Shown here in pieces: positions 41,829-50,677 of a DNA stretch of 64,000 nt. Every line of letters begins with the position of its first letter. The first letter of the stretch is position 1. Under the pieces are notes generated by a model. The model searched no databases. It had not been told where the DNA came from and saw only the letters and a list, made by a program, of their open reading frames with translations. The translations under genes were made by a program, and so were the position numbers. This DNA is from CAWATZ01 sp963784995 (GTDB taxonomy: Bacteria > Planctomycetota > Planctomycetia > Gemmatales > Gemmataceae). The stretch covers positions 124,001 to 188,000 of the forward strand of contig CAWATZ010000003.1 in NCBI GenBank assembly GCA_963784995.1. Direction: 5' to 3'.

Positions 41829-42110
41829 ATGCGAAGCAAACGCGGCGACCGGTACTGGCCGGGCTGGTGCCTGGCCGGAGTGGGGCTGGCCCTGAGCCTG
41901 CTCAGCGGCTGCCAGACCAACGTGGCCGGCATGACTCTGCCGTCGCCCTGGTACTTGCAGCATCCGCCGCAATACTTCCCGCCCTCGCCGGTCTATCCGT
42001 ACGCCAAGGAACAGGCGCGCATGGAAGAGGTAGCGGCGGCCCCAGCCCCGGGTGAAGGGGCCCTGCCCTTGCCGCTGCCGCGACAGATCCCGGGCGGTGC
42101 CGGACCGTGA
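41829..42110 (+). CDS. Small lipoprotein
   Basis: 93 residues from ATG 41829, with GGAGAGAGG just upstream. A basic N-terminus and hydrophobic segment end in LLSGC, a lipobox, so it is exported and lipid-anchored. The mature part is Pro- and Tyr-rich: LPSPWYLQHPPQYFPPSPVY, then a Gly/Pro tail. No enzyme motif. I have an impression of similar short lipoproteins in planctomycetes, but no function. Confidence 0.75.
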   Translation: MRSKRGDRYWPGWCLAGVGLALSLLSGCQTNVAGMTLPSPWYLQHPPQYFPPSPVYPYAKEQARMEEVAAAPAPGEGALPLPLPRQIPGGAGP

Positions 42111-42114
42111 CGCT

Positions 42115-42136
42115 GGCCGGCCTGAGAAGGCCGGCC
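42115..42136. repeat. 9-bp GC hairpin
   Basis: GGCCGGCCT at 42115-42123 is inverted at 42128-42136 around a 4-base loop, between the lipoprotein stop and the glycosylase start. It could be a terminator for the lipoprotein gene. Confidence 0.55.
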
Positions 42137-42150
42137 TACAATTTGACACC

Positions 42151-42876
42151 ATGAACCCACCGGCACCTGCGGAATCGGCCCGGCCAACCGACTCCCGCCT
42201 GAGCCTGGCACAGATCAACGAAACCGTGATTGCTTGCACGGCCTGTCCGCGGCTGGTGAGCTGGCGGGAGCAGGTGGCCCGGGAAAAGCGGGCGGCCTAC
42301 CGCGACCAGACCTACTGGGGCAAGCCGGCCCCCAGCCTGGGCGATCCGCGAGCCGCCATCCTCATCTGCGGCCTGGCCCCGGCCGCCCACGGCGCCAACC
42401 GCACCGGCCGCATGTTCACCGGCGACCGCTCCGGCGACTTCCTTTATGCCTCCCTCCACCGCTCCGGCCTGTGCAATCAGCCCACTTCACGAAGCCGGGA
42501 CGACGGCCTGACGCTGACCGGCTGTTACGTGACCGCCTGCGTCCGCTGTGCCCCACCCGCGAACAAACCGACCCGCGCCGAACGCCAGCGCTGTCAGCCA
42601 TTCCTGGTTCGGGAGTTGCAGGCCCTGACGGAGCTGCGCTGCATCGTCTGCCTGGGCGGTTTTGCCTGGGAGGGAGCGCAAGCGGCGCTGGCAACGCTGG
42701 GACACGTGCTGCGGCCCCGGCCCAGCTTCGGCCACGGCAAGGAGGTGGTCGTGGGACCGTACGTGCTGCTGGGGTGTTATCACGTCAGCCAACAGAACAC
42801 CTTCACGGGCCGGCTCACCGAGGCCATGCTCGATGGCGTGTTCCGGCGGGCGAAGGCAATCGCGCCAATGCGATAA
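42151..42876 (+). CDS. Uracil-DNA glycosylase, family 5 (UDGb)
   Basis: 241 residues. It removes uracil and related deaminated bases from DNA in base-excision repair. The N-terminal iron-sulfur Cys pair is in IACTACPRLVSWREQVAREK; the active-site region reads AAILICGLAPAAHGANRTGR and MFTGDRSGDFLYASLHRSG, the GLAPA form typical of family 5, which lacks the polar catalytic residue of family 4. Further cysteines in TACVRCAPPANKPTRAE and a C-terminal LGCYHVSQQNTFTGRLT with His complete the pattern. ATG 42151 gives the standard start; ribosome binding site weak. Confidence 0.92.
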   Translation: MNPPAPAESARPTDSRLSLAQINETVIACTACPRLVSWREQVAREKRAAYRDQTYWGKPAPSLGDPRAAILICGLAPAAHGANRTGRMFTGDRSGDFLYASLHRSGLCNQPTSRSRDDGLTLTGCYVTACVRCAPPANKPTRAERQRCQPFLVRELQALTELRCIVCLGGFAWEGAQAALATLGHVLRPRPSFGHGKEVVVGPYVLLGCYHVSQQNTFTGRLTEAMLDGVFRRAKAIAPMR

Positions 42877-42970
42877 AACCCCACCCCGAAGCGGGGATGG
42901 GGAGCCAGAGGGTTGCGGCTGTGTGCCAAAGGAAGCTGGCGCTGTGTGTGCCGCAGCGCCATGCAATCCA

Positions 42971-44230
42971 TCAAACCCCTACCTTCGTGGCGGCCAGGTG
43001 CGGCTCCAGCACCTTGCGGAACGCGGCCACGTCCGGGAATCGGGCTTCCGGCGCCTGCGCCAGGGCACGGTGGATGCTCTGCACCAGGGAAGCGGGCAAG
43101 TCGGAGCGGCGCTGGGTGATGGGGATCGGGTCCTGATTCAAGATCATCATGAACTGCTGCGGGTGATTGCGCGGCAAGTCATAGGGCGGCTTGCCGGTGA
43201 GCAGGTGGTAGAGCGTCGCGGCCGCGGCGTACTGATCGCCCGGGGGCAGCACCTCGCGGAAGCGGGTGATCTGCTCCGGCGCCATGTAGCCCGCGGAACC
43301 GCCGATGTCGCCGAACAGCGTCAGGCCGCTGAGTGTCGAGGCCTGGTAGACCCGGGCCAGGCCAAAGTCGGCCAGCCGGCCCACTTGCCGGCCGCCCTCG
43401 TCGCTGACCAGCAGGTTGGACGGCTTGACGTCCCGATGCACGAAGCCGTGGGCGTGCGCGCACTCCAGGGCCTCCAGCAGCTGGCAAGTCAGGTCCACGG
43501 CCAGGGGGACCGGCAGCGGTCCCCGCTCCTTGACCAGCTGCCGGGCGTCACAACCCGGGACGTAATCCATGACGAAGAACAGCTCGTCGCGCACCTCGCC
43601 GATCTCGCGCAACGCCACGATGTTCGGGTGCTGGAGCTGGCGGAGGATCTCGGTCTCGCGGACAAAGCGCTCGATCTGGGTCCGGCTGCCGTTGACCGCG
43701 GGGACGAGCATCTTGATGGCCACCGGCAGAGCGTCGGTGCGGCGCAGCGCCTGGAAGACGACGCCCATGCCTCCCTGACCCAGCTTGCGAATCAGCTGAT
43801 AGCCCGGCACCGGGGGAAGATCGGCGGTGGGCGGTTTTTCCACCCCGGCCAGCTGCAGCTCCGTCGCCGTGACTGTATCGTCCACAGGGGCCGAGGCGGA
43901 AGCGGCCGCGGCAAAGTTGGAGTCGGACTCGTCGCCGTGCATCAGGACGCGCAGGATGCTTTTCCCCGCCCGGATCTTGTCGCCGTCCTTCAGCTCCGCC
44001 GTGGTGATTTTCTGCTCGTTGACAAAGGTGCCGTTGTTGCTGCCCATGTCCACCACCCGGCACAGGGGCGGATTGATCTCCACCAGGAAATGGACCCGCG
44101 AGCAGAACCGGTCCTGCTGCAATCGGAAATGGCAATGTTTGGATCGGCCCACGATGAACGTGTCATGCGCCGAGAAGGAGAACCGCTTGCCCTTGCCCGG
44201 GCCGGCCGTGATGGTCAGGGTGATGTCCAT
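42971..44230 (-). CDS. FHA domain-containing Ser/Thr protein kinase
   Basis: 419 residues; ATG 44230 has AGGAAG upstream, and a longer frame to 44395 is unsupported. FHA phosphothreonine-binding domain at about residues 1-100: FIVGRSKHCHFRL, CSRVHFLVEI, MGSNNGTFVNEQKI. A short linker leads to a eukaryotic-type kinase from about residue 140: P-loop LGQGGMGVVFQAL, Lys in VAIKML, catalytic HGFVHRDVKPSNLLVSDEGG, LADFGLARV and GYMAPEQITRFREVLPPGDQ. No membrane segment or extracellular sensor is present, so it is a cytoplasmic regulatory kinase. Divergent from mazG. Confidence 0.94.
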   Translation of the reverse strand: MDITLTITAGPGKGKRFSFSAHDTFIVGRSKHCHFRLQQDRFCSRVHFLVEINPPLCRVVDMGSNNGTFVNEQKITTAELKDGDKIRAGKSILRVLMHGDESDSNFAAAASASAPVDDTVTATELQLAGVEKPPTADLPPVPGYQLIRKLGQGGMGVVFQALRRTDALPVAIKMLVPAVNGSRTQIERFVRETEILRQLQHPNIVALREIGEVRDELFFVMDYVPGCDARQLVKERGPLPVPLAVDLTCQLLEALECAHAHGFVHRDVKPSNLLVSDEGGRQVGRLADFGLARVYQASTLSGLTLFGDIGGSAGYMAPEQITRFREVLPPGDQYAAAATLYHLLTGKPPYDLPRNHPQQFMMILNQDPIPITQRRSDLPASLVQSIHRALAQAPEARFPDVAAFRKVLEPHLAATKVGV

Positions 44231-44372
44231 GGATGCTTCCTGGGTCGGGAATGCAACAGCAGCACAGATGATTATGCCAGCCGGCGAGCGGCCGAACAAG
44301 CAGCAATTGGGAGATGGTCCAAGTTGTCCAAACCCGGTCGGAAGTGATAACGTATCGGGGCCATGCTTTCTT

Positions 44373-44408
44373 CTCCCCTCTCCCCTCTCCCACAAGGGGA
44401 GAGGGGAG
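44373..44408. repeat. 13-bp palindrome in divergent gap
   Basis: CTCCCCTCTCCCC at 44373-44385 is inverted at 44396-44408 around a 10-base loop; it shares the word CCCCTCTCCCC with the 40019 element. It lies upstream of both the FHA kinase and mazG, so termination is not its role. Confidence 0.7.
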
Positions 44409-44436
44409 GAAAAGCCCGCCCGGAAAGGAGGCGCGA

Positions 44437-45240
44437 ATGGATCTGGACGAAGCCGCCCAGGCGTTTCGCGAGTTCGTGTCGATCATCAAGGCGCTGCGGA
44501 CGCCGGTGACCGGCTGTCCCTGGGACCTGGAGCAGAACCATCAGACGCTCCGCCCCTACCTCATCGAGGAAACCTACGAGGTCCTCGACGCCATCGACCG
44601 GGACAACGATCGCTCTTTCCGGGACGAGCTTGGCGATTTGCTCCTCCAGGTCGTCCTGCATGCCCAGGTGGCGGACGACCGCAACGCCTTTTCCATCACG
44701 GAGGTGATTCGCGGCATCGCGGCGAAGATGGTCCGTCGGCACCCGCACGTCTTCGGCGGCGTGCAGGTAACCGGCTCCGCCGAGGTGCTGCGGAACTGGG
44801 AACAGATCAAGGCCGCCGAGCACCAGCAGGAGGGCGGCTCACCCTCCCGGGCCGCCGCGCTCGCCCGCATCCCCCAGGGTCTGCCCGCGCTGCTGCAGGC
44901 CCAGCGACTGGGGGAAAAGGCCGCCAAGATCCACGCCGGCCAGGACTCGGCAACCGAGGCCGGACACAAGCCCGAAGCGCAAGCGACGGGACTCGGCCAG
45001 GCCCGGGAGGCGTTCGCTCGCCTGGAAGAAGGGGTCCGGACGCCAGCATCCTGGACACAGCTTGAAGTCGAACTCGGCGAAGTCTTGTTTCGGCTGTGTC
45101 AGCTGGCACGCGGACTCGGCATCAACGCCGAGGATAGCTTGCGGGCCTGCTGCGGGCGGTTCGTGGAGCAGTTCCAGAGCGAGGAAACGCCCCCATCCCA
45201 GTCCAGGTCAAAGCCGGACCTTTCGGAGATGAACCCATGA
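44437..45240 (+). CDS. mazG: Nucleoside triphosphate pyrophosphohydrolase MazG
   Basis: 267 residues; ATG 44437 follows a perfect AAAGGAGG. MazG hydrolyses NTPs to NMPs. The N-terminal domain is classic: LRTPVTGCPWDLEQNHQTLR, LIEETYEVLDAID (EExxE) and FRDELGDLLLQVVLHAQVA (ExxD), then VRRHPHVFGG. The C-terminal domain begins LPALLQAQRLGEKAAKI; where a short Trp-Asp-x-Val loop normally follows, there is HAGQDSATEAGHKPEAQATG, part of which corresponds to a repeat (44965-44985). The second EExxE region then resumes as REAFARLEEGV. The stop overlaps the next start in ATGA. Confidence 0.92.
   Translation: MDLDEAAQAFREFVSIIKALRTPVTGCPWDLEQNHQTLRPYLIEETYEVLDAIDRDNDRSFRDELGDLLLQVVLHAQVADDRNAFSITEVIRGIAAKMVRRHPHVFGGVQVTGSAEVLRNWEQIKAAEHQQEGGSPSRAAALARIPQGLPALLQAQRLGEKAAKIHAGQDSATEAGHKPEAQATGLGQAREAFARLEEGVRTPASWTQLEVELGEVLFRLCQLARGLGINAEDSLRACCGRFVEQFQSEETPPSQSRSKPDLSEMNP
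44965..44985. repeat. Half palindromic repeat inside mazG
   Basis: The word AAGCCCGAAGCGCAAGCG, read as KPEAQA, is a motif I recall as one arm of a dispersed planctomycete palindrome. It sits in-frame in the second MazG domain where the family is otherwise conserved. Confidence 0.5.
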
Positions 45241-46080
45241 CCGAATCGCAAGAATATGTCCTTGGCCAATCGACCCGCGCCGCGCCGGCTGGAGATCCAG
45301 GACAGAAATCTCGCCGGAGTATCGGAGCGGCTTCTGGATGAGCTGGCCCTGCGGCCGGGGGACCGCGTGGTCGAACTGGGCTGCGGTCCGGGCGGGTTCA
45401 GCAGGCGGATCCTGCGCCGGCTGGGGAAGGACGGCGTCCTGGTTGGCGTGGATTACAGCGAGGGCCTGCTGGCCCAGGCACGAGAGGCGCTGGCAAACCC
45501 GTCCGACGAGGGGGAGCCACGGAGCCCGGCACGGTTCGAGCCGGTGCGTGCGGACATCGCCCAGCTGGGGAGCTGGCTGGACGGGGCCGACGTGGTCGTG
45601 GGCCGGACCGTGCTGCACCACGTCCCGATGGTGGAGTTCCTGCTGGGCCGGCTTCGCGCCGCACTCCAGCCGGGGACGCGGGTGGGGTTCCTCGAACCCG
45701 ACTTCCGCTCGCCGCTTGCTCGCCTGGCCTATCTCGAAGCGACCGGACGGTCCGAACTGGCGCCGCTGGGCACGTGGGCGGCGGCGATCAACCAGCTTTA
45801 CCAGGCCAATCGGCTCTCGCCGGCCGTGGGGGCGACTCTGGGGCGCTCCCTGGAGCTTGCCGGCTTTCGCCGGGTGCGGGCGGAGTGGGCGGAAGGCCGT
45901 TCCGATCGCTTTGCCATCGAGAACATGCAGATGGTCTACGACGAGGTGCGGGATCGGCTCGCTGCGCTGGGCATCTTGACGGCCGAGCAGGTCGCGGAGC
46001 AGCAGCGCTTGCTGCGCGACCTGCCCCAGGACTCCCTCCCGGCCGTGTGGGGCTTGAATCTGGTCGCCTGTGAGGTTTAA
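45237..46080 (+). CDS. Class I SAM-dependent methyltransferase, one frameshift
   Basis: About 280 residues. The true start is probably ATG 45237, coupled to mazG by ATGA (MTESQEYVLGQSTRAA); one extra base near 45275 then shifts to the main frame, RRLEIQDRNLAGVSERLLDE. A start at 45256 in the main frame would be an alternative without a ribosome binding site. The SAM-binding motif I is VVELGCGPGGFSRRIL, followed by VLVGVDYSEGLLAQA and VVGRTVLHHVP. The family is methylase/UbiE-like; substrate unknown, small molecule likely. Confidence 0.82.
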
Positions 46081-46099
46081 GCCGATCCGCGCCGCCCGG

Positions 46100-47011
46100 T
46101 CACGGTTCCACTGTGGCCTCGATGGTGACGGATGCCGGGGCCTCCTGGGCATCGGTCTTGATCTTCAACTCCCGTTTGAACTTGCCGGGCTTGTCAAACA
46201 GGCAGCGGAATTTAAGCAGCTGGACCCTTTGGGACTTCTCTGAAGCGGGTATTTCCAGCGAGATGACATTGTCCAGGCCCCCGACCTCGAGGATTCGGAA
46301 GGGCTTGTTGGCCTGCACCACGATCTGGCATCTGTACGGCTCATCGGTCTTGACGCTTCCCAGGTTAAGTCCGTTGGGCGCACTCAGCGTCAGTCCGGGG
46401 ACAACGTTGGCCTGGATCAGGAGGGGCACCAATATGGCCTCGGCCCTGTTGGTCCTGAGCTGGATCATGTCTTTCCACAGTCCCAGAGGAGCGTCGGAGC
46501 GGAGAGTCACGTCCAGCACGTAGCCCACCTTGCCCGCCTTGCGATGTGTCTCAGTGACTTGCACGTCGATGGGCAGGCCCCTGGGGACAATCACCTCTTT
46601 GATTTGCCACTCGAGTTGGCCGTTGTACTCGACTCTCACTTTCTGGAAGACCTTGTCCCCAAGGACCACTTGTTTGAAGTTAACTTCCCCCGGCTCGAAG
46701 CTGGTATCTTGCCGGCTGGTGGCCGAGATCTGCAGGTCGGCGCTGGAGGCGAACTGGGGACCGACCGCGACCCGGATGGTGGCCGTCTTGGCGCCGGTGA
46801 AACGCCGGGTGTCCATGCTCACGTCAATGGTGACCGTCTCGCGCGGCTCCAGCACTCGTTTGGACGGCGTGGCCGTGACGCAGCCGCAGCTCGTACGCAG
46901 CTCTACGATCTGCATGGGCACGGCATAGATGTTGGTGATGGGGAAGCGATGGAAGAGTTGGGCGCCGTGGGGCACGACGCCGAAATCCTTGGTCAGTCCG
47001 TCCTTGAACAT
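46100..47011 (-). CDS. DUF1573 protein, N-terminally truncated
   Basis: About 304 residues from ATG 47011 (MFKDGLTKDFGVVPHGAQLF). The DUF1573 hallmark is visible: HRFPITNIYAVPMQIVELRT then SCGCVTATPSKRVLEPRET, followed by further beta-sandwich repeats to the end (VTIEATVEP). Such proteins are normally secreted, but no signal peptide precedes this one; the frame instead continues upstream into antisense-like sequence of the sigma-factor gene. Its first codons overlap the last 19 bases of that gene. A deletion that removed the signal peptide and the stop of the upstream gene would explain this. Confidence 0.8.
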   Translation of the reverse strand: MFKDGLTKDFGVVPHGAQLFHRFPITNIYAVPMQIVELRTSCGCVTATPSKRVLEPRETVTIDVSMDTRRFTGAKTATIRVAVGPQFASSADLQISATSRQDTSFEPGEVNFKQVVLGDKVFQKVRVEYNGQLEWQIKEVIVPRGLPIDVQVTETHRKAGKVGYVLDVTLRSDAPLGLWKDMIQLRTNRAEAILVPLLIQANVVPGLTLSAPNGLNLGSVKTDEPYRCQIVVQANKPFRILEVGGLDNVISLEIPASEKSQRVQLLKFRCLFDKPGKFKRELKIKTDAQEAPASVTIEATVEP

Positions 47012-48339
47012 CTTCTCAGCCCAGATGCCGATCGCTGGTCGTTGCCCGGCTCGCGTCGGCAGACGAAGAGCGTCCGTCCCGAACCGGGCTTGCTCGCAAA
47101 GTCGGCCGGGCGTTCCTGCCCGTCCGCCTCGCAGATCTTCAGAACGTTGCCCTCGACCTCGTAGATCCCCACGAACTTCGTTCCGTTCTGCCCTTCGACC
47201 AGAGACGTCAGATCGATCTGTTTTGGCTTTTTCGTCGGGTCCAGCGCGTATGTGAACCCGCGATCCTTGGCTCCCTCCTTCCAGATCAGGTACGAGTGGG
47301 TGATGAACACCTGCACGCTGCCCGGCTCGAACGGCAAGGCTTTCCCTTCCTTCTCGGCGCTCACGAGCGACCAGACGCCCTGGATCGCGCAGTCCTCCTG
47401 TTTGTTTTCTTTCGCCGGGGCCGCAGGTGTGGCCGCCGGGGGCCCAGACGAGGCGTGGTCGTCCGCCGGCGCTGGGGACAGGGAGTATCCAACCCCGGCC
47501 ACGAGAGCCAATAGACACAGCACCACTGTCCCGATCTTGAGTTTGCTCAGCAGCATCGACTTCCATGCTCCTTCTGCCAGGGTAAGGATTCTGTCCGAGA
47601 TGACGCCCGCGGCCGGAGCTTGCTCCGCCGCGAACACACCTGCATTCTTGATGGTTGCGGACGCGAGAGCGGCCGGCACCTGGGCGGAGGCCGCATTCCG
47701 CGCCATTGTCGCCGCCAGGGCCCCGGCCGACAGCGTCAGGCCGCGCCGGGTGAGCCGGCCCGCGAGCAGCGTCCGGCCCCGGGCCAGCCGGCTGGACAGC
47801 GTGCCCTCCGGCCAGCCGAGCTGCTGGGCCGCTTCCTTGCGCGTCTTGCCTTCCAGGTCGCACAGGACAATGGGAGTGCGGTACTTGCCCGGCAAGAGAC
47901 GCAGTTCCTGATCGAGCAGCGGCGGCAGTTCCTCCGGGAGGTCGCGCTCCACGGCTGCGGGCTCGGGTGCCTCTGCCAGCTGCCTTTCTCGCGCACGCCG
48001 TCTGTCGGCGATCGACTTCGCTTTCAAGGCGACCTGGGAGGCAACGCCGTACAGGAAGTTCGGCAGCATCTCGCGTGGTGTGATCGCCGCGGCCCTGCGG
48101 ACCAGGACCAGGAAAGTCGCCTGGAAGGCGTCCTCGGCGTCCTGGTAATTGGGGAGCAACCGCCGGCAGACACCCCAGACCATCGGCCCGTGCCGGCGCA
48201 GCAAGGCCGCGAAGGCGGCCTCGTCCCGGCAAGCGAGGTAAGACTCCAGCAGCTGGGCATCGGTCAGGCCGGCCGCGTTATGCTGAAAGATGACGCCGCG
48301 AAGTTGCTGCATGGCGTGATTGACGTGGCTGGTCGGCAT
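46993..48339 (-). CDS. ECF sigma factor with C-terminal TIGR03067-type domain
   Basis: 448 residues; ATG 48339 has GGAGGA five bases upstream. Sigma region 2 lies in YQDAEDAFQATFLVLVRRAA, region 4 in GKTRKEAAQQLGWPEGTLSS and LARGRTLLAGRL. A membrane helix follows (IGTVVLCLLALVAGVGYSLS near residue 250) and then, outside the membrane, a TIGR03067-type beta domain: IQGVWSLVSAEKEGKALPFE, VFITHSYLIWKEG and RTLFVCRRE. This sigma-helix-extracytoplasmic layout is a planctomycete specialty and suggests one-protein signal transduction. The last 18 residues (PGNDQRSASG...) look like run-through past a lost stop. Confidence 0.9.
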   Translation of the reverse strand: MPTSHVNHAMQQLRGVIFQHNAAGLTDAQLLESYLACRDEAAFAALLRRHGPMVWGVCRRLLPNYQDAEDAFQATFLVLVRRAAAITPREMLPNFLYGVASQVALKAKSIADRRRARERQLAEAPEPAAVERDLPEELPPLLDQELRLLPGKYRTPIVLCDLEGKTRKEAAQQLGWPEGTLSSRLARGRTLLAGRLTRRGLTLSAGALAATMARNAASAQVPAALASATIKNAGVFAAEQAPAAGVISDRILTLAEGAWKSMLLSKLKIGTVVLCLLALVAGVGYSLSPAPADDHASSGPPAATPAAPAKENKQEDCAIQGVWSLVSAEKEGKALPFEPGSVQVFITHSYLIWKEGAKDRGFTYALDPTKKPKQIDLTSLVEGQNGTKFVGIYEVEGNVLKICEADGQERPADFASKPGSGRTLFVCRREPGNDQRSASGLRRCSRTD

Positions 48340-48441
48340 GGCGTTCCTCCGTGACCGCTCGGTTCCGTCTCTATTGAGTATTTCCAGCTGACTGGCAATT
48401 TCATCCACGATTTTGCAGGAGCGACCCGAGAAAACCGCATT

Positions 48442-48544
48442 ACCTGGGGCGATGCCCCAGGCTATCGTGTTGCGCCCCTTCGGGGCAGGGAGACAAATTG
48501 CCCCGAAGGGGCGCAACACGATAGCCTGGGGCATCGCCCCAGGT
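48442..48544. repeat. Perfect palindrome, 46-bp arms, GCCCCTTCGGGGC core
   Basis: 48442-48487 is perfectly inverted at 48499-48544. Each arm carries two smaller hairpins, CCTGGGGCGATGCCCCAGG and GCCCCTTCGGGGC. It lies between the hydrolase and sigma-factor genes (both minus). A half copy is at 50615-50660 and a relative at 51735-51831. Confidence 0.95.
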
Positions 48545-48592
48545 ATCAAGGGCATCGCCCGGAGGACTCTCTTCCGCCTAACATACCCTCTC

Positions 48593-50590
48593 TCAATCGC
48601 CCAGCCAATCCAGCATATCCTTCGGATTCTTGCTGAACGGCCGGTCCCTGCTCTCGATCGAATCCAACTGCTTGCCGCTCTTGCCAACCCCAGCCGCGAC
48701 CAGCACCTTGCGCGGAGCAATCTCCGCCAGCACGTCCCCGAGGTCGCCATAGCGGTCCAGCATCCCGGGCAGAATGCTTGCCGCGTTGATCGGCCGACCG
48801 ACCGCCTCGAACAGCGGGAGGTAGCTGAGCAGCATCTCCTCGACTGCCAAATGCTTCACAGCTGGCTCCACGGCGGCGGTCAGGCAGGCGACCAGGGCGC
48901 TGTCGCGCCGGCCGCACAGCACCAGCCGCGACAGCGTCCCGGTCATCGTCTTTTTGATCGCCGCCAGCACGTCGGTAACGCGCATGCCCAGCAAGGACTT
49001 GCCCACCAGGAAGGCGTTGTAGGCGACGTTCTCCTCCACACCCGCCAGCGGATCGGCGTAATCGTGGCCCTTGACGACGAGGTCGGACCGCAGCGCCCCC
49101 ACGCCGCGCGGATCGACCACCACGACCGCATAGCCGCGCTGCTCCAGCGCCTTGAGGAACGCATTCTCTTCCTGCCAGCCAGCCGTCTCGTTGCCGTTGA
49201 CCAGCAGGATCAGCGTCCGGTTGTCCTTCCCTCCCGGCGTGATCTCGGTGGTCCGGAAGTCGGCCAGTTCCGGATCGAGCCGCAGCAGCTCGCGCAGCGA
49301 TTGCCGGGACGGTTTGGCCTTCTTGCGGAACTCCTCCAGCGCCAGCGGCAGCAAGGGCCGGGACTTGAACGTCACGTTGACCTGCCCCTCGGCACAGACA
49401 AGCAGTTCCTTCGGCGAGCGCGGCTCCACCGCAATCTCTTCCACCGCATCTCCCTTGCGGCCGGCCAGCCAGCGCTCGAACCACCCGTAGACCGCATTCC
49501 GCAGCGGCCGGCTCAGTCCGTGTTTCTCGGCCGCCTCCGCGCGCTCGATCCGCTCGGGGACGCTGGCTACCTCGTACAGGTGCTTCGCCTCGGCGAACGA
49601 TTCGCGTGCCCCCTCGATGGGGAAGAAATCGAAGCGTGCCGTGCCCAGCAGTGTCGGCCGGGGCACACGCAGGGCCAGCAAGCCGGCGTGATCGATCCCC
49701 TCGCGGACGAAGCCGAAGACGTCCTGCTCCGGGTCGGCGTCCGGGTCGGCCTGGATCCGGTTGGCCATCCGCCGCGGCAGTGTCGTGACGTAGCAGCAGA
49801 TAGCCGCGACGACCACCCGAGGATCAAGCGCCGCCACGTATGCAGTGAGCGTGCCGCCGCCGGAATTGCCGACGCAACCGAGCTTCGTCGGGTCCACTTC
49901 CGGCAGCGACGCCAGATAGTCCAGGGCACGAACGCCGTCCCAGATCCGGTAGCGGGCCAGGCTGGTGCCCAGCAGATAGAGCGGATTGCCGAGGACCGCG
50001 TGTTCGCCGCAGGTGAGGTTGAAGCGCGAAAGGCCTTTCTCCGCCTCCCAGAACTGGCTCCGCTCGGCCTGGCCCACGGGGTCGTAGGTCAGGACGACGT
50101 AGCCGCGCTTGACCAGGTTGACGTGCAGCGTCTGGTAAGTGGGGGCGGCCTTGCCGACCGCCGAATGGCCGCAGGGACTGATGACGCCCGGCAGTGCGGC
50201 CGTCATCTTCCGGGGCTTGTAGAGCAGGGCCGAAACGAAATAACCGGGGAAGCTCTCGAAGACCAGCTTCTCCACCAGGTAGTCTTTCTCCTCGATCTTC
50301 CCCGTGATCCGGGCTGGCGGAGCGCCCTTGCTCCGAGGCAAGCCGTCGAGAAGCCGGAGGAAGCTCTCGCGCAGCGACTTCTGGAGCGCTTCCAGGTCTG
50401 CCCTGGTCTTGACGGCAGCGAAGCGAGCGCGGCGCTGTTCCTGCTGGCGAGCGGCCAGGTCAAGAAGCTGCTGGTGGACGTTCGCGAGTTTTTCCGCCGC
50501 GGTGAGGAAGGAACGAGGAAACGCAAGAGGAGCGGCCAGGCTGAGGTAGAGCAGTTCCCGCCGGGAAAGGGAAGGCATGGCGTTTCTCAT
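48593..50590 (-). CDS. Secreted alpha/beta hydrolase (acetyl xylan esterase-like)
   Basis: 665 residues. N-terminus SRRELLYLSLAAPLAFPRSF suggests a twin-arginine-type signal, so the enzyme is probably exported. The first half is an alpha/beta hydrolase of the acetyl xylan esterase/dienelactone type: GVISPCGHSAVGK, GYVVLTYDPVGQAERSQF and the nucleophile elbow GCVGNSGGGTLTAYVAAL (Ser in GNSGG). The second half repeats a hydrolase-like fold (LILLVNGNETAGWQEE, YAVVVVDPRGVGALRSD). This double layout is common in planctomycete esterases; a polysaccharide deacetylation role is inferred. ATG 50590 or 50578, no clear ribosome binding site. No frameshift. Confidence 0.83.
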   Translation of the reverse strand: MRNAMPSLSRRELLYLSLAAPLAFPRSFLTAAEKLANVHQQLLDLAARQQEQRRARFAAVKTRADLEALQKSLRESFLRLLDGLPRSKGAPPARITGKIEEKDYLVEKLVFESFPGYFVSALLYKPRKMTAALPGVISPCGHSAVGKAAPTYQTLHVNLVKRGYVVLTYDPVGQAERSQFWEAEKGLSRFNLTCGEHAVLGNPLYLLGTSLARYRIWDGVRALDYLASLPEVDPTKLGCVGNSGGGTLTAYVAALDPRVVVAAICCYVTTLPRRMANRIQADPDADPEQDVFGFVREGIDHAGLLALRVPRPTLLGTARFDFFPIEGARESFAEAKHLYEVASVPERIERAEAAEKHGLSRPLRNAVYGWFERWLAGRKGDAVEEIAVEPRSPKELLVCAEGQVNVTFKSRPLLPLALEEFRKKAKPSRQSLRELLRLDPELADFRTTEITPGGKDNRTLILLVNGNETAGWQEENAFLKALEQRGYAVVVVDPRGVGALRSDLVVKGHDYADPLAGVEENVAYNAFLVGKSLLGMRVTDVLAAIKKTMTGTLSRLVLCGRRDSALVACLTAAVEPAVKHLAVEEMLLSYLPLFEAVGRPINAASILPGMLDRYGDLGDVLAEIAPRKVLVAAGVGKSGKQLDSIESRDRPFSKNPKDMLDWLGD

Positions 50591-50614
50591 GGGGAATCGG
50601 GCACGATGCCGTCA

Positions 50615-50660
50615 ACCTGGGGCGATGCCCCAGGCTATCCTGTTACGCCCCTTCGGGGCG
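50615..50660. repeat. Half copy of the 48442 palindrome
   Basis: ACCTGGGGCGATGCCCCAGG followed by GCTATC, then GCCCCTTCGGGGC matches one arm of the 48442-48544 element with two or three changes; the second arm is missing. It lies between the two minus-strand genes on either side. Confidence 0.9.
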
Positions 50661-50677
50661 GAAGACAGGACGGCCCC

